This document shows positions 43,875 through 55,116 of a DNA stretch of 64,000 nucleotides, in pieces. The stretch is from Dryas octopetala. Its lineage: Eukaryota > Streptophyta > Magnoliopsida > Rosales > Rosaceae. A model generated the notes under the pieces. It saw only the letters and a program-made list of their open reading frames with translations. It searched no databases and was not told the origin of the DNA. The translations under genes were made by a program, and so were the position numbers. Every line of letters begins with the position of its first letter. Position 1 is the first letter of the stretch. The stretch is taken from the NCBI GenBank assembly GCA_963921425.1, contig OY992834.1:28086669-28150668 (forward strand). Direction: 5' to 3'.

Positions 43875-44248
43875 GCTGTCGCCCCTTGTTGCCCTATGTC
43901 GCCCCCCTGTCGTCACCTCTTTCTCCCTCATCTCCCCCTGCCGTCACCCCTTGTCGTCGCCCCCTTGCCATCGCCTCTTTCTCCCTCAATCTCTCCCATG
44001 CCGCTGCCCTGCCCTGCCGCCACCCCCTCTTTCTCCCTCGATCTCCCCCCTGCTGTCCCCTGCCACCGCTCCTTTTTTCTCCAAAAACCCAGCCTTCCAA
44101 AGCCCAAAACCAAGTCTGACCGGCAAAATTTCGAGGAAATTATCCCGAAAATTTAACAAATATGAGTTTCGATTTCGATACTCCAAAAAATCGAAATTTT
44201 CGGCGAAATTTCGGCGAAATTTTTGAAATTTAACACCTTGAGTGTACC
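43123..44248 (-). mobile_element. Copy C of the purine-rich hAT-like family, with 8-bp target duplication
   Basis: The element is 43131-44240 (1110 bp) on the minus strand, flanked by AGTGTACC at 43123-43130 and 44241-44248. On its own strand it starts CAAGGTGTTAAATTTC and ends ...AAATTTTATTCCTTC, so the termini are short imperfect inverted repeats. The interior on the minus strand is purine-rich (GA run 43809-43870, GGGAAAGG repeats 43690-43790). No real coding sequence: the long open frames are translations of CT/GA tracts. An 8-bp duplication fits hAT or a similar superfamily. Confidence 0.75.
43809..43870. repeat. (CT)n/(GA)n microsatellite
   Basis: Pure CT run on the plus strand inside repeat copy C. 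Confidence 0.92.
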
Positions 44249-44681
44249 ACAAATGCAATTATGGGGTGGCATGCATGCAATTTTGAATTTTGATCCTCCG
44301 ATCGTACTATACAATTACATTCATGCACAGTAGCATTGCAGTTAATACAAGTCTACAACTTAATTAAATCAGCAACACACCAAAGTTGTGACAGATATAT
44401 TCCTGTGATGCCCTAGCTACCTAGCTAGCTAAGCTAAGATAAGATAAGAAGACCCATTCCTGGTGCGTGGCATGTGTGAAGATATATAGATAGCCAATCA
44501 TGAGCTGCCTGATCAACTTCTGCGGTAACACAAGATACATTTTCAGTACCACAGGATTCCATCTATCTTCAGCCACACGGGATCTAGGTACAATATTCAT
44601 ATGCATTAATATGCATGTGTGTTCTGGGAGAGAGCTTTCTGTAAATTAATTAGGGTATATATATATATATATATATATATA
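44249..44681. other. Spacer
   Basis: No gene recognised. Ends in a (TA)n run (about 44656-44681) into which the fold-back element is inserted. Confidence 0.35.
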
Positions 44682-45075
44682 CAGGCTCCTTCTGTTGATG
44701 TATACCTCAACTTATTTATGTTGAGGTATGAACTTGTTGGAGCCCACACGAGTCGTTTTGTGTCGATCCGAACCGTTCAGTTTTTACATCTCCATAGATA
44801 GATCATCCTTGCAAAAAATTAGCCAAATCGGAAACCATTTGCCTATCTAACTTTGATAAAACAAATGGACAGTTTCATCGAAAATACTTGGTTCGTCCAT
44901 TTATTTGATCAAAGTTAGATAGGCAAATGATTTCCGATTTGGCTAATTTTTTGCAAGGATGATCTATCTATGGAGATGTAAAAACTGAACGGTTCGGATC
45001 GACACAAAACGACTCGTGTGGGCCCCAACAAGTTCATACCTCAACATAAATAAGTTGAGGTATACCTCAACAGAA
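44682..45075. mobile_element. Fold-back MITE copy 1 (right tip missing)
   Basis: Starts CAGGCTCCTTCTGTTGA. The left arm (to about 44875) is repeated as its reverse complement in the right arm, with only a small loop near the centre. The full unit is therefore an almost complete hairpin. Compared with copy 2 the last bases (GGAGCCTG) are lost. Flanked by TA repeats. Transcripts could form long double-stranded RNA. Confidence 0.8.
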
Positions 45076-45113
45076 TTTATGTGTATATATATATATATAT
45101 AGATATATATATA

Positions 45114-45488
45114 CAGGCTCCTTCTGTTGAGGTATGACCTTGTTAGGGCCCACACGAGTCGTTTTGTGTCGATCCAAACCGTTCAATTTTTACATCTTCA
45201 TTGATAGATCATCCTTGCAAAAAATTAGCCAAATCCGAAATCATTTGCCTATCTAACTTTGATAAAACAAATTGACCGTTTCATCGAAAATATTTGGTTC
45301 GTCCATTTATTTGATCAAAGTTAGATAGGCAAATGATTTTTGATTTGGCTAATTTTTTGCAAGGATGATCTATCTATGGAGATGTAAAAATTGAACGGTT
45401 CGGATCGACACAAAACGACTCGTGTGGGCCCCAATAGGGTATACCTCAACATAAATAAGTTGAGGTATACCTCAACAGAAGGAGCCTG
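45114..45488. mobile_element. Fold-back MITE copy 2 (complete)
   Basis: 375 bp from CAGGCTCCTTCTG to CAGAAGGAGCCTG, perfect inverted tips, the same near-palindromic arms and orientation as copy 1, about 40 bp downstream of it. Lies in TATATA sequence, consistent with a TA-type or AT-rich target. Superfamily not settled. Confidence 0.82.
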
Positions 45489-45797
45489 ATATATATATAC
45501 ATGCATATGAGTGCACAGTCTAGTTAATATTGTTGAGAATATATTCACAAGAATTAATGTAAATTGCGTTATAATCAACCTATATATCATGGCCAACTTC
45601 TAAATCTCAATGAAGATGTGGAAACTTTTTCTTCAATATTTATTATCAATTAATTTTGAGTTGAATATTATTTTCTATATAATATCAAAGTGAATAATTA
45701 ATCTATTAAGAATTAACAAAGTTCTCAAAAAAAAAATTGTATAAAAAACAACATAATATCAAGATCAACATACAACGCGCTCTAATATCATCTAATA
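45489..45797. other. Spacer
   Basis: AT-rich, no gene or termini recognised. Confidence 0.35.
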
Positions 45798-46182
45798 TAA
45801 ATAATTCGAGTTAATTCCACTTACACCCGCTGAGGTTTATCGCATTTTCACATACTCCCCCTGGGATTTCAAAAATTACACATACACTCCCTGAGGTTTC
45901 AAAACTATTACATATAACCCTCTACAAGAGAAAAAAAATAAATAAACAAAAAAGAAAATATTTGTATTGAGGTTGGATCTTACACCTTAAGTAATCTTAT
46001 TAGGCCATTTAACCCCTTAGCATGCTTTTTTGCATAATTTCTCATCATTTTTCGTCTCATTATAGGGGGTTATATGCAACAGTTTTGAAACCTCAGGGGT
46101 GTAATTTTTGAAATCCCATGGGGTATATGTGAAAAGGCGATAAACCTCATGGGGTGTAAGTGTAATTAACTCTAAATAATTC
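45798..46182. mobile_element. Mutator-like MITE with 10-bp target duplication
   Basis: Element 45808-46172 (365 bp) with TIRs of about 75 bp (GAGTTAATTCCACTTACACC at the left; GTGTAAGTGTAATTAACTC at the right). Flanked by TAAATAATTC at 45798-45807 and 46173-46182. A 10-bp duplication is typical of Mutator-like elements. The interior has no coding capacity. Confidence 0.82.
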
Positions 46183-46488
46183 ATATATATATTTAATTCA
46201 AGTGACGCTACGTGCAAAAAATTATTATTTAGTACTGTACGCAATCTTTGTGCTATTATCATTTATCAAGGTCGAACTAGTTGGAATTTTGAAGTGGCTC
46301 TCCCAATTTAGTAGGCTTGGCGGTCGTGCGTACGCATGTGGGTGACTATATTTTAAGGTCAAAGGATCAAGTGTTGGTTGTGGGATGGTGAGGATTGTGG
46401 ATGATGCTCTATATATGCAGATCGAGATGACCCAAACTAATTAATTAATGTTTGTTGTATATTTCACAATTTATCTTTTAATTAAGTA
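46183..46488. other. Spacer
   Basis: AT-rich, no gene recognised. Confidence 0.35.
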
Positions 46489-46957
46489 CTTTCAATCAAA
46501 GTGTTAAATTTCAAAATTTTCGGCGAAATTTGGCTGAAAATTTTGATTTTTTGGGGTGTCAAAATCGAAACCTATATTTGATAACTTTTCATGATAATTT
46601 TGTCGAAATCCTCAAAATTTTCGGCGGGTGAGATTGAGGGAGAAAGAGAGGACTTGTTTTGGGTTTTGGAAGGCTGGGTTTTTGGAGATAAGGCTGGGTT
46701 TTGGGAGAAAAAGATGGTTTTTGGAGGAAAAAAAGGGTAGCGGCAGGGGGGAGATCGAGGGAGAAAGAGATGGTTTTGGGAGAAAGAGGAGGGGGCGGCG
46801 GCAAGGGAGAGATCGAGGGAGAAAGAGGCCGGCAGGGGGGAGATTGAGGGAGAAAGATGGGGCGGCGGCAGGGGGCGACATGGGGGAGATGAGGAAGAAA
46901 GAGAGGAGGGTGAGGGTGGGTTGGTGATGGAGATGCAGAGAAAAAGAGGGATAGATG

Positions 46958-47015
<58 letters not shown>

Positions 47016-47663
47016 AAAAAAAGACGTGGAGAACTGGAGACTCACGGGGGAAAAGAAAGGAAAGAAAATGAAGGGGAAAAAAAGGAAAGAAAATTAAAAA
47101 AAAAAAAAAGAAAAAAAAAGAGAAAAAAAATTAAAAGATTTAGGATTGATTGAGATTTGGGACGTACCTTTGGGCAATTGTAAAGAAAAAAAATGATTTG
47201 GGGTTTCGTTTTGGAGTTTCGTTTAGTTGTTTTTAAACCCTAAATCAGTAAACTCTAATATATTTCTATATAAAAAATAATTAAAAATATCTTAAAGGGT
47301 CTAAATCTTAATATCACATACCATATCCTAAATAATATAGAGTATAAATTATAAAATATATAGGATTTAGTGTATAGATTATAGTATATAAATAATATAC
47401 TAATTTCATTTATTCATTATACTAATTTTATTTAACAGTATTTATCTCTAGCGCGCATTATATTCATCTTATATCACATAAAACCTACTATATATTTGGT
47501 TTTTTTAATGTTTTTTTATCAATCTAGTAGATAATATGTTAAATAAACATATATGGTAAAGTTTCATTCAAATTTTTCGTATTTTGATAGCAATTTTCGT
47601 AATTTTCATCTAATTTTTGTCGAAATTCCCTTGAAACCCAAAATTTTATTCCTTGCTTTCAAT
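46489..47663 (+). mobile_element. Copy D of the purine-rich hAT-like family, with 8-bp target duplication
   Basis: Element 46497-47655 (1159 bp), starting CAAAGTGTTAAATTTC and ending AAAATTTTATTCCTTG. It is flanked by CTTTCAAT at 46489-46496 and 47656-47663. It has the same internal order as copies A-C: AAATTTTCGGCG block, GGGGGAGAT repeats, GA run (46961-47012), AAAG-rich tract, TTTAGGATTGATTG block and AT tail. No transposase. This is the best copy for defining the family. Confidence 0.8.
46961..47012 (+). repeat. (GA)n microsatellite
   Basis: Pure GA run within repeat copy D. Confidence 0.92.
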
Positions 47664-47978
47664 ATATATTATTATATATTATAGTTGCTTAAGCAACTTA
47701 CTATAATATTATATATCAATATCTCTTTCTATGGCCAACCATATATGCTTTCTAAATCAATTCTATTGATTAATTAGCACCCTTTGAAATAAAAAAAGGT
47801 TTAATTAGAACTAAATTTTCTATATACATATCCACCCTCATCTACTAGTTGCTCTAATATATGTGTTTTAACTAGTTTCTTATATATAAAAGATTGATTT
47901 AATGATTGACTTTACATATACAATTGATTCCAAGTTTCATCAAGTTGCAATCTGGACTGGCACCCTTCAGTTTCTTAA
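47664..47978. other. Spacer
   Basis: AT-rich, no gene recognised. Confidence 0.35.
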
Positions 47979-48316
47979 ATTTTAGAAGAGGAAATTACAG
48001 ATTTGTTTCACTTACTTCATAACTAGTTCAGTTTTGATCCATTATTTTTTTTTTAAGTTTAGTTTTGATCCACTTATTATCTAACTTGTTCGATTTTGAT
48101 CCTTTCCGTCTATTTTGGATGAATGCCATTAATTTGAGGGGCAAATATATAATTCTCTCATAAAAATTTTCTAAAAAAAATAAATAAATAATTAAAACAA
48201 ACCACCATCTTCGATCCCCAGCCCTTCACCCCCACCCAGCCACCACCTTATTGCCCTCCCAACCTTCTCTCTAGCTCTCTCTCTTCCCCTCCCTGACCTC
48301 TATCTCTCTTTCTCCT

Positions 48317-49412
48317 TCTTTCTGCCTCTCATCTCTCTTTTTTTACCTGATTTTTAAGAGATGCCACTTGCCATTTGATCCATTAAGATTCAAGCCAAAA
48401 GTGTGGGACTGAACAATTATAGGCCCAATCCAATGGCCCATCATGCACAAGCCCAAGATGGCCTGAGCAAACTAAAACACTTCGGCGAATAAACCTTTCG
48501 GCTATACCAAGCCAAAAGGGTTAATAGAGCATAAGGCCAGTAATGCAATGCCACGTGGACTTATAAAGCTGTCAAAAGCTGGATTGCAGCTGTCAAAGGG
48601 ATAAGTACCAAAATTCTAAGTTTGTTCAGAACCACAAGTGTGTCAACTATCCAAGGGAGGACTATCTAGGGTTTTGGTATTCTAACGCCAGTATAAATAC
48701 CAAGTTTCAGAAACAATTGGTCTCTCTCCAACAACTCACACAAAAATCCAGATCTATTTCTGAAAATTCTCTATCAAAATGACTTGATCATTCATTTTGT
48801 CTGCTCACTTGCTACGTTTGTGTTAAATGCATTGATCTCACTTCTTCATTGCAATCTCTTGTTCTATTTAATAGCCTTATTTATTATTCTCTTCCTATAT
48901 TAATTTTAGGAATTAATGTATTCCTTTCTGGAAATTGAGAATTAATCAAGGAAGCATTTATTTTCTCAATCATTGAGTATTTATTATCAATATTTTTTTT
49001 TTTTGCTTGAATCTTATAATCTCTATCCATGACCTGAGATTCCAATGAGCACTTTTGTCAAATATGAATCCTGAGATAGTTAAATATTCCTGTAATTTTG
49101 GTTTATTTACTTATTTACCTTATTAAATCACTCATCAAGAGCAACATGAACTCATTTTGAATAGACAAGTTTAGCACTTTAGAACTTTTATCACTCAAAG
49201 TCCTGGAATGCCCAAGCATAAAAAGAACTAGCTAGTACAATCGTTTGATCCACTTCACTGTTACTTTATTTTCTACTTCATTTTTAGATTGTTCCAAGTA
49301 CATTATTACTTGGTGGCACGCCTTTTACCCCAAACTAACTAAGTGATATGGACCCAATTGTAGCTCGATCCATGAGCAAAGCATTTTTGTCCATAACACT
49401 CTTTCTGCCTCT
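48317..49412. mobile_element. Nested insertion bounded by 13-bp direct repeats
   Basis: TCTTTCTGCCTCT occurs at 48317-48329 and 49400-49412. The intervening sequence includes a promoter-like AGTATAAATACC near 48690 and ends near CCATAACA. It could be a solo LTR or a TRIM/SINE-type insertion, but no clean TG...CA ends with matching 5-bp duplications were found. The low complexity of the repeats also makes coincidence possible. Confidence 0.35.
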
Positions 49413-49522
49413 TCCTTTCTCTTTGCCCGCCACCAGCACCCAGCCCCACAACCCAACCTAACCCAGCCCAAGCTTAACACCCAGACCTGTGAAAGAGAGA
49501 AAGGATGATGAGGTCGAGGAGA

Positions 49523-49524
<2 letters not shown>

Positions 49525-49568
<44 letters not shown>
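49525..49568 (+). repeat. (GA)n microsatellite
   Basis: GA run in the right arm of the Mutator-like element. Confidence 0.88.
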
Positions 49569-49570
<2 letters not shown>

Positions 49571-49926
49571 GTCAGGGAGGGGAAGAGAGAGAGAGGAGAG
49601 ATAGAGAGAGAGAGGGGATGGGTTGGGAGGGGAAGAGGGTGGTGACTGGGTGGGGGTTGGCAGGAAGGGTTGGGGAAGATGGTGGTTTGTTTTAATTTTT
49701 TAATTTTTTTTGTTTTTTGTTTTTTGTTTTTTTTATAAATTTTTTTTGAGGAAATTACATATTTGCCCCTCAAATTAATGACATCTATCCAAAATAGATG
49801 AAATGAACCAAAACCAAACAAGTTAGATAATAAGTGGACCAAAACCGAACTTAAAAAAGATTATAGACCAAAACTGAACTAGCTATAAAGTAAGTGGACC
49901 AAATCTGTAATTTCCTCATTTTAAAA

Positions 49927-51949
49927 TATAATTTTTTTTGGTGACAAAAATATGGTGTTTTGGATAAAAAGCTAGAATTCTTTGCATGATTATAATATTT
50001 ACTTGAGGCTTGACAACTGCATTACCATTATCCAGAATTTTACATGTAAATGGATGATTGGCTGCTCCTGCTTGGGTACTAATTAGAATGAGGGGTGGGG
50101 TTGCTAATAGCAGCAACTTCAACCGCCATTTATAGCCAATTTGATTAGAATAGCAAGAAAACTTTTATGTTTTCTTTTTTTGTTTGGCCGGAAGCTAGAA
50201 TGTTTTTTATAACCACCTACCGACTCTTGAAATCTATATTCCAACCACATTCTTTATTTTAGGGTTTTAAGATTCAATAGTAATATTACCATTGATGCAT
50301 AATGAAAGAAATAAAAAATGTTGAAAAAATCTCGCTCCCATATATGGTGATTGTCATATAATTAACAGTCTTCTACCTGGCCAAAATGAAAAAAAAAAAA
50401 AAAAAAACAGTCTTCTAAAATTTCTATTTTGCAGTTGTGCTTTAATTAGTTGAGTGTTGTTTTCCTTTCTGTCATTTCTATGTAATTAAGTGGGCAAGTC
50501 CTTATGTAATTGAGTAGCAGTAACAATCACAAAACTTTGGGGCTTTTGTTGTGAGAAAATCGGTGAATGGGACGGGTATGAAGTGAAATCAAAAGGTCTC
50601 AACATTATTGTGTCTCATCTAATTTTTTATACGCTAATTATTGATGACCCTCCACAAATCTAACATGGGATTACATATATGACTCCAATCTAACAAATTC
50701 GAAAAAAAAAAAAAAATCTCTAACGCATAAAGATATCCCAAATCATATATGAATCTAATTATCTACGAATATGGATTTGATTATCTACAAATCTAAGGAG
50801 TATCTTTCAGTTTTTAATTTTAGTAATAACTTAAAAATCATAAAATTATATTAAAGAAAATCTTGAGACATGGGATAGTATGGTTTGAATTAACCGTGTA
50901 AAAATAAAATGAAAATATATAGAATGCAATTCAGATTGCCGATAGTTTCATATATAATTATTAGAGTACCTTATATATTATTCGAGTTACATATCTAATT
51001 TTTCTTATTTTAAAGGGAAGTAGGTGTCGCTGTCTAACCCAATAGGCTAATATGGATTAAAATATTTGAGCGAGAAAGGGATGTTCTTTAATGAGGAAGG
51101 CTTTACCTTGAGCTTGTGGGGAGACTGTCGAATGCTTCTATAGCCATTTTATGTGGCAAACAGAACATATATTTCTGAAGGACCTTTGGAAGCAACTAAA
51201 ATACACCTTGTTTTTTGTTTTTGTTTTGTTTGGAACTATACACCTTTAGATACTTTTACTTTTTTTTAAAGTGCTAAACCAATAGCAGACTTACCGCTTA
51301 CAGGAGGATTACGCGCACTTTTGAATTTCATTGCAAGTTTGCAACTGATTGTTTTTCTTAGCATCATATATATTGCAAGTAATTTTGTTACAAATTCGAA
51401 ATCAAAACAAATTTATCGTTCCTATTGCAATCCATCCTTATTTTTTATGAAAAAAAAAAAACACATGTTTGGTAGAAGAAATTGACATTCCATTTTAAAA
51501 TGGTTTTCTATTGGGGCTAGTCGTGGACCGCTATATTCTTTAAAGGGATTTTATTAACCATCTTTTAATTACTTGATAAGATCAACTACCTAATGATGTT
51601 GTTTGACATTCTTTTAAAATATGTCAAAAGTTTTTATATAATGACCAAAATTTGATGGCTGTTCCTAGCTAGGCCTTGATTTGCTGGCTGCTGGCTGCTG
51701 GCTGCTGGCTGAGATTTAATTTGGCTATCTTTTTTTTTTGGTAATATCTTTAATTTGGTTCAAATTTAAGCCCCCTTCTAGTTAATAGAAGAATATATAT
51801 ATATATACAAAAATCCTCATATATATGTATCACATTGTTTAGCTTCCTTAGTTAACTTAAAAGATTCAAGTCCGCTCTTAGAATGAATTGAACCTGTTTA
51901 ATTGGTCTCAGCCAGCTATATATATACTTAATTAGGAGAAGGAATCTAT
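49927..51949. other. Intergenic region
   Basis: About 2 kb of AT-rich sequence with several A homopolymers and a short GCTGGCTGCTG tandem repeat near 51690. No gene recognised. Confidence 0.4.
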
Positions 51950-52238
51950 CAAGGTTGGAGCCAGAAATTTTGGAAAGGGGCTAGCTATACACCTTCAAGC
52001 GTAATGACTTTTAAAAAACTTTACACAAATTAATAAAAACTATTTTTTTTTTTAAATTGAGGTTATATATTTAGTGTAATATTAATTTCAAAGAGTTATG
52101 GACTAAATAATTGGGCTAACTAACTCTTTATTGGGTGAGTTACATATAAACTTTTGAGCTACAACATAATATAGGTTATTTTTCATAGAAGCTACCTGAG
52201 TTACAACCCATGGTAGCCTATACGCAGCTCCGCCCCTG
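51950..52238. mobile_element. hAT-like MITE (GGAGCCAGA / GCTCCGCCCCTG ends)
   Basis: Left end CAAGGTTGGAGCCAGAAATT and right end CGCAGCTCCGCCCCTG are inverted, matching the widespread plant CAGGGGCGGAGCCAG terminus with some decay. Flanking octamers (GAATCTAT and ACACCTAT) agree at only 5 of 8 positions, so the insertion is old. Confidence 0.55.
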
Positions 52239-52700
52239 ACACCTATCCTAAGAAATTAACATGCATGATTGCAAAATGCAATTGACTTAAGAAGAGTGAG
52301 GGAGCTGATTACTCATTTAATCCCACTCGCGGCATCGGATATTGTAGCGAGAATATGTGTTGGACAATGGTATTTAGATTGATTTATTTTCTCAATTTTT
52401 TTCTTAACATACGTGATTATTAATTTCACATTAAATTCTACTACACCATTGTTTTTTTTTTTTTTTTTTGGTTAAGCTTTAATTTGAAGCCAGGTGAAAA
52501 ATTAGTGGGCATATTATATACCGCATAAGTTAAGAAAAGAAAGTGATTACAAGTTTACAAGTATTGAATATTGAAAAATAAAATTTAATTTCAACTCAAG
52601 CTCAAGGCCCACTGTGTATAAGCTAGGGTCAATCACATGCATAAGGCCCAAACCTTCTCCTTCACTTGTAATCAGCCCATAAGAACAATAATTTGTTGGT
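52239..52700. other. Spacer
   Basis: AT-rich with a T homopolymer at about 52452-52469. No gene recognised. Confidence 0.35.
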
Positions 52701-52779
52701 TGCTACTTGGTCTTTGACTGTAATTTCCATCTCTCTCAGTCCCCCAAAACTGTGATTTTGAGGCTCATAGAGGATTGGA

Positions 52780-52990
52780 TAGATGCCAGTGATTTGGATT
52801 GGAAAATCCGAATCCGACCGATTCTAATCCGAAAATTTCCAATTTTAGAACGTCCGAATCAAACCCGAAATCCGAAAATGCCAAATTCCGAAAATTCAGA
52901 AAAAGATTAGATTGAAATTGGAATTGAAATTGAAATGTATCTGTAAATTCCGATCCAATCCGAATTTCGATTCGAAAAATTCTGAAATTT
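52780..52990. repeat. Degenerate CCGAAATCCGAATC-type repeat
   Basis: Imperfect reiterations of GAATCCGA, CCGAAATCC and ATTGAAATTGAAATTG-like units on both strands. Low-complexity satellite-like tract; the open frames across it are products of the repeat. Confidence 0.6.
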
Positions 52991-54068
52991 TCCAATGGCA
53001 TTCCCATTCGATATTTTCAAAATTATGTCAATTTATTCTGTATTTATATTAATATTATATCATTTATTTAGTTTTTTATTATATGTTTCATTAATTTGTT
53101 ATTTGTTTCAAACATACACATACATATATATTAAAAAAAAAATAACTAATACTATTAATATAAACATATATATTATAAATATATGTGTATCATAATAACA
53201 TAAATGCTAATAAAAACACCTACATTTTTTGTACGTGTAATTACTAATTTTTTTTTTTTTTTCACTAATAACAAAAGGCAACATGAAGATTCCGATTTTT
53301 TATCTAAAAATTAATTTGGGTTATCACGGGCTTCTCATGAGTTGGTCCGGCAAAGTTGATCATGAGGACAAGGAATAACTTTGTTGCAGATGGCATTCCT
53401 CACTTAGACCATTAGCTTGATTTGTGTTATCATGGGCTTTTAAGGCCCCTCCGAATTGTATTTCTAAGGATAAGGTTGTTTTGCTAGACCCAGGATGATT
53501 GTTCGTTTCTTATGTGTTTGGGCTTCCCCCAAATTCAACAAATAGAAAAATGGAAGTTTTTTCTTTTATTTTTGTTGGTTACAATATGGAGCAATCCCAC
53601 TTTCACATTTACCCATATAATTCCCCACATCCCAATCCAACAGTCAAGTATACAAAATGTATGAACTTGATTGGGTTCAGGCTTCGGCCCTTCAGGGGCA
53701 TGAGAAGAAACAACTCTAGTAAGAGTAAACCACATACATTCTATGTTGAGTTGCGTGTGTGTTTAGAATTTTAGATTAATGATTCGATCTCTTTTAATTA
53801 TAAAAAAATTAAAAAAGGCTAAAAAGCCAAGATAAAAAAGACATGCTCAATTACTTACTTGAGCTCAAAAATTCAGCTGTAAGAAGCACAACAAAGCAAA
53901 TTGCGATCATAAGTATTGTTGATGTGGATACGTACATATGTTGAAACATTAAATCAAAGAACAAATGAATATCGCTCAAACTTTGACAAACATATTTAAT
54001 CAAGTAAATGATGGCACTACTATATACTAGCAATCTTGTACAAAAGATTAAAAGCAAATGGAGGCTAA
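52991..54068. other. Intergenic region
   Basis: AT-rich. Short frames (for example 53499-53774) show no recognisable product. The segment nearest 54069 is the 3' flank of the small minus-strand gene. Confidence 0.35.
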
Positions 54069-54356
54069 TTAAGAAGCATGTTCATGACCGCGGGGCATTG
54101 AATTTTGGTGGCAGGGAGAGTAGGGCAGGTCCTTTGACGAAGGAGATAGCTCACCGCCGGCAGGCAAGTCAGCAAGGACGGCGAGCATCCGACTAATACT
54201 AACAGAGCGAGCTGGTTTGAAGCTATGCGATTTGTTCATGTTTGTCTTGGAGAAGATGTTTGATGAGTTGGAAAGGATGAGATATACCAGACCCTGAACC
54301 AGCACAAACATGCCTCCCTTCAACAGCACATCTGCTAAGCTGTTTTCTAACATCAT
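54069..54356 (-). CDS. Small single-pass protein (95 aa), uncharacterised plant type
   Basis: The product begins MMLENSLADVLLKGGMFVLV, an N-terminal hydrophobic helix (about residues 8-29) that looks like a signal anchor. It continues with Ser/Asn (SNSSNIFSK) and a basic Ser-rich patch with FKPARSVSISRMLAVLADLP. The patch contains RSVSISR, a possible kinase or 14-3-3 type site. The arrangement of a short hydrophobic start followed by an ARS-S-S-R-hydrophobic helix resembles small uncharacterised proteins common in eudicots; I know no assigned function. The start is the first of two adjacent Met codons, and a TATA box lies about 155-165 bases upstream. Intronless. No neighbouring gene suggests a role. 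Confidence 0.65.
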   Translation of the reverse strand: MMLENSLADVLLKGGMFVLVQGLVYLILSNSSNIFSKTNMNKSHSFKPARSVSISRMLAVLADLPAGGELSPSSKDLPYSPCHQNSMPRGHEHAS

Positions 54357-54507
54357 GATGAATGGATGATGATCAATTGATCTGCTTCAAGTTTCAATCA
54401 GACAACCTTCAGTCTTGGATTGTATACAAAGGTACGTAGTGAATGTTTCTTTTTCTTTTTTTTTTCGGGTAGGAAAGTAGTGAATGAATTGCATACAAAG
54501 GTAGCTG

Positions 54508-54520
54508 AAATATATATAGA
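54508..54520 (-). promoter_or_regulatory. TATA box of the small minus-strand gene
   Basis: TCTATATATATTT on the minus strand, about 155-165 bases above the ATG at 54356. Confidence 0.5.
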
Positions 54521-55116
54521 GATTAGAGAGGGAAGCCAATAGCCATGCATTATTAAATGGGGGCACTGAATTTGGAACAATGAAGGAAGCCAACTTCTTT
54601 GACTTGCCGTCTCACTCTAGAACTTTGCTGACGTGGTTGCAATGTTGACCAAGCCAATCCATTATACAAACATGTAGAGTCGCAGCTTTTATCCATTCCA
54701 CGGTCTTTCCCATTCCTAAGCCATCAGTCCAACACGACCTGGACCGAAGGATCGATTTCACAGAATAATTTTTCCGTCTACAAGATAAAAGGACAATACT
54801 AACCAAAGAGAGGAGGCGGATCCTTTTTTGACGGACTTGGTCAATTTGTGCATTAGTTATCAAGTATACTGTGCATGTAGACCCCGCACTCATCGTTATC
54901 CTCAAGTGGAAGTGTCCAACATCATCATCACCTAATTTGTCAATAAAATAAATCTTGAATGAATTGCATGCATAGCGATTTTATGTGCATGTTGGGATGT
55001 GTTTGTTTGATAATAGTTAGAATAAAAAGACTGAAAAAGCACGTGCATAAAATGCGTTATAAAATATAAAGAATGTTGCTTTACGCCTCTTCAAGAATTG
55101 CTTTAACGAACGATGA
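54521..55116. other. Promoter region of the small gene and spacer up to the gap
   Basis: No convincing gene. A 97-codon minus-strand frame (54612-54905) has no recognisable features. Confidence 0.35.

Larger units (their letters stand above)
47979..49926. mobile_element. Mutator-like element with long TIRs and a nested insertion
   Basis: Element 47988-49917. About 200-350 bp at each end are inverted copies (left GAGGAAATTACAGATTTG..., right ...CAAATCTGTAATTTCCTC). Both arms include the TAGTTCAGTTTTG, CACTTATTATCTAACTTGTT and TCTATTTTGGAT blocks, with pyrimidine- or purine-rich inner parts. Flanked by ATTTTAGAA and ATTTTAAAA (8 of 9 match), a Mutator-like duplication length. A block of about 1070 bp (48330-49399) inside it is bounded by TCTTTCTGCCTCT direct repeats. 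Confidence 0.7.

Noticed and set aside
48362..49398. Solo LTR with TG...CA ends
   Set aside because: The 5 bases on each side (AGAGA and CTCTT) do not match as a direct duplication, so these are probably not the true ends.
52707..53007. Frames across the CCGAATCC repeat
   Set aside because: Both strands are open because the repeat lacks stops; the peptides are periodic products of the repeat.
54612..54905. 97-codon minus-strand frame upstream of the small gene
   Set aside because: No recognisable features; lies in the promoter side of the 54069-54356 gene.
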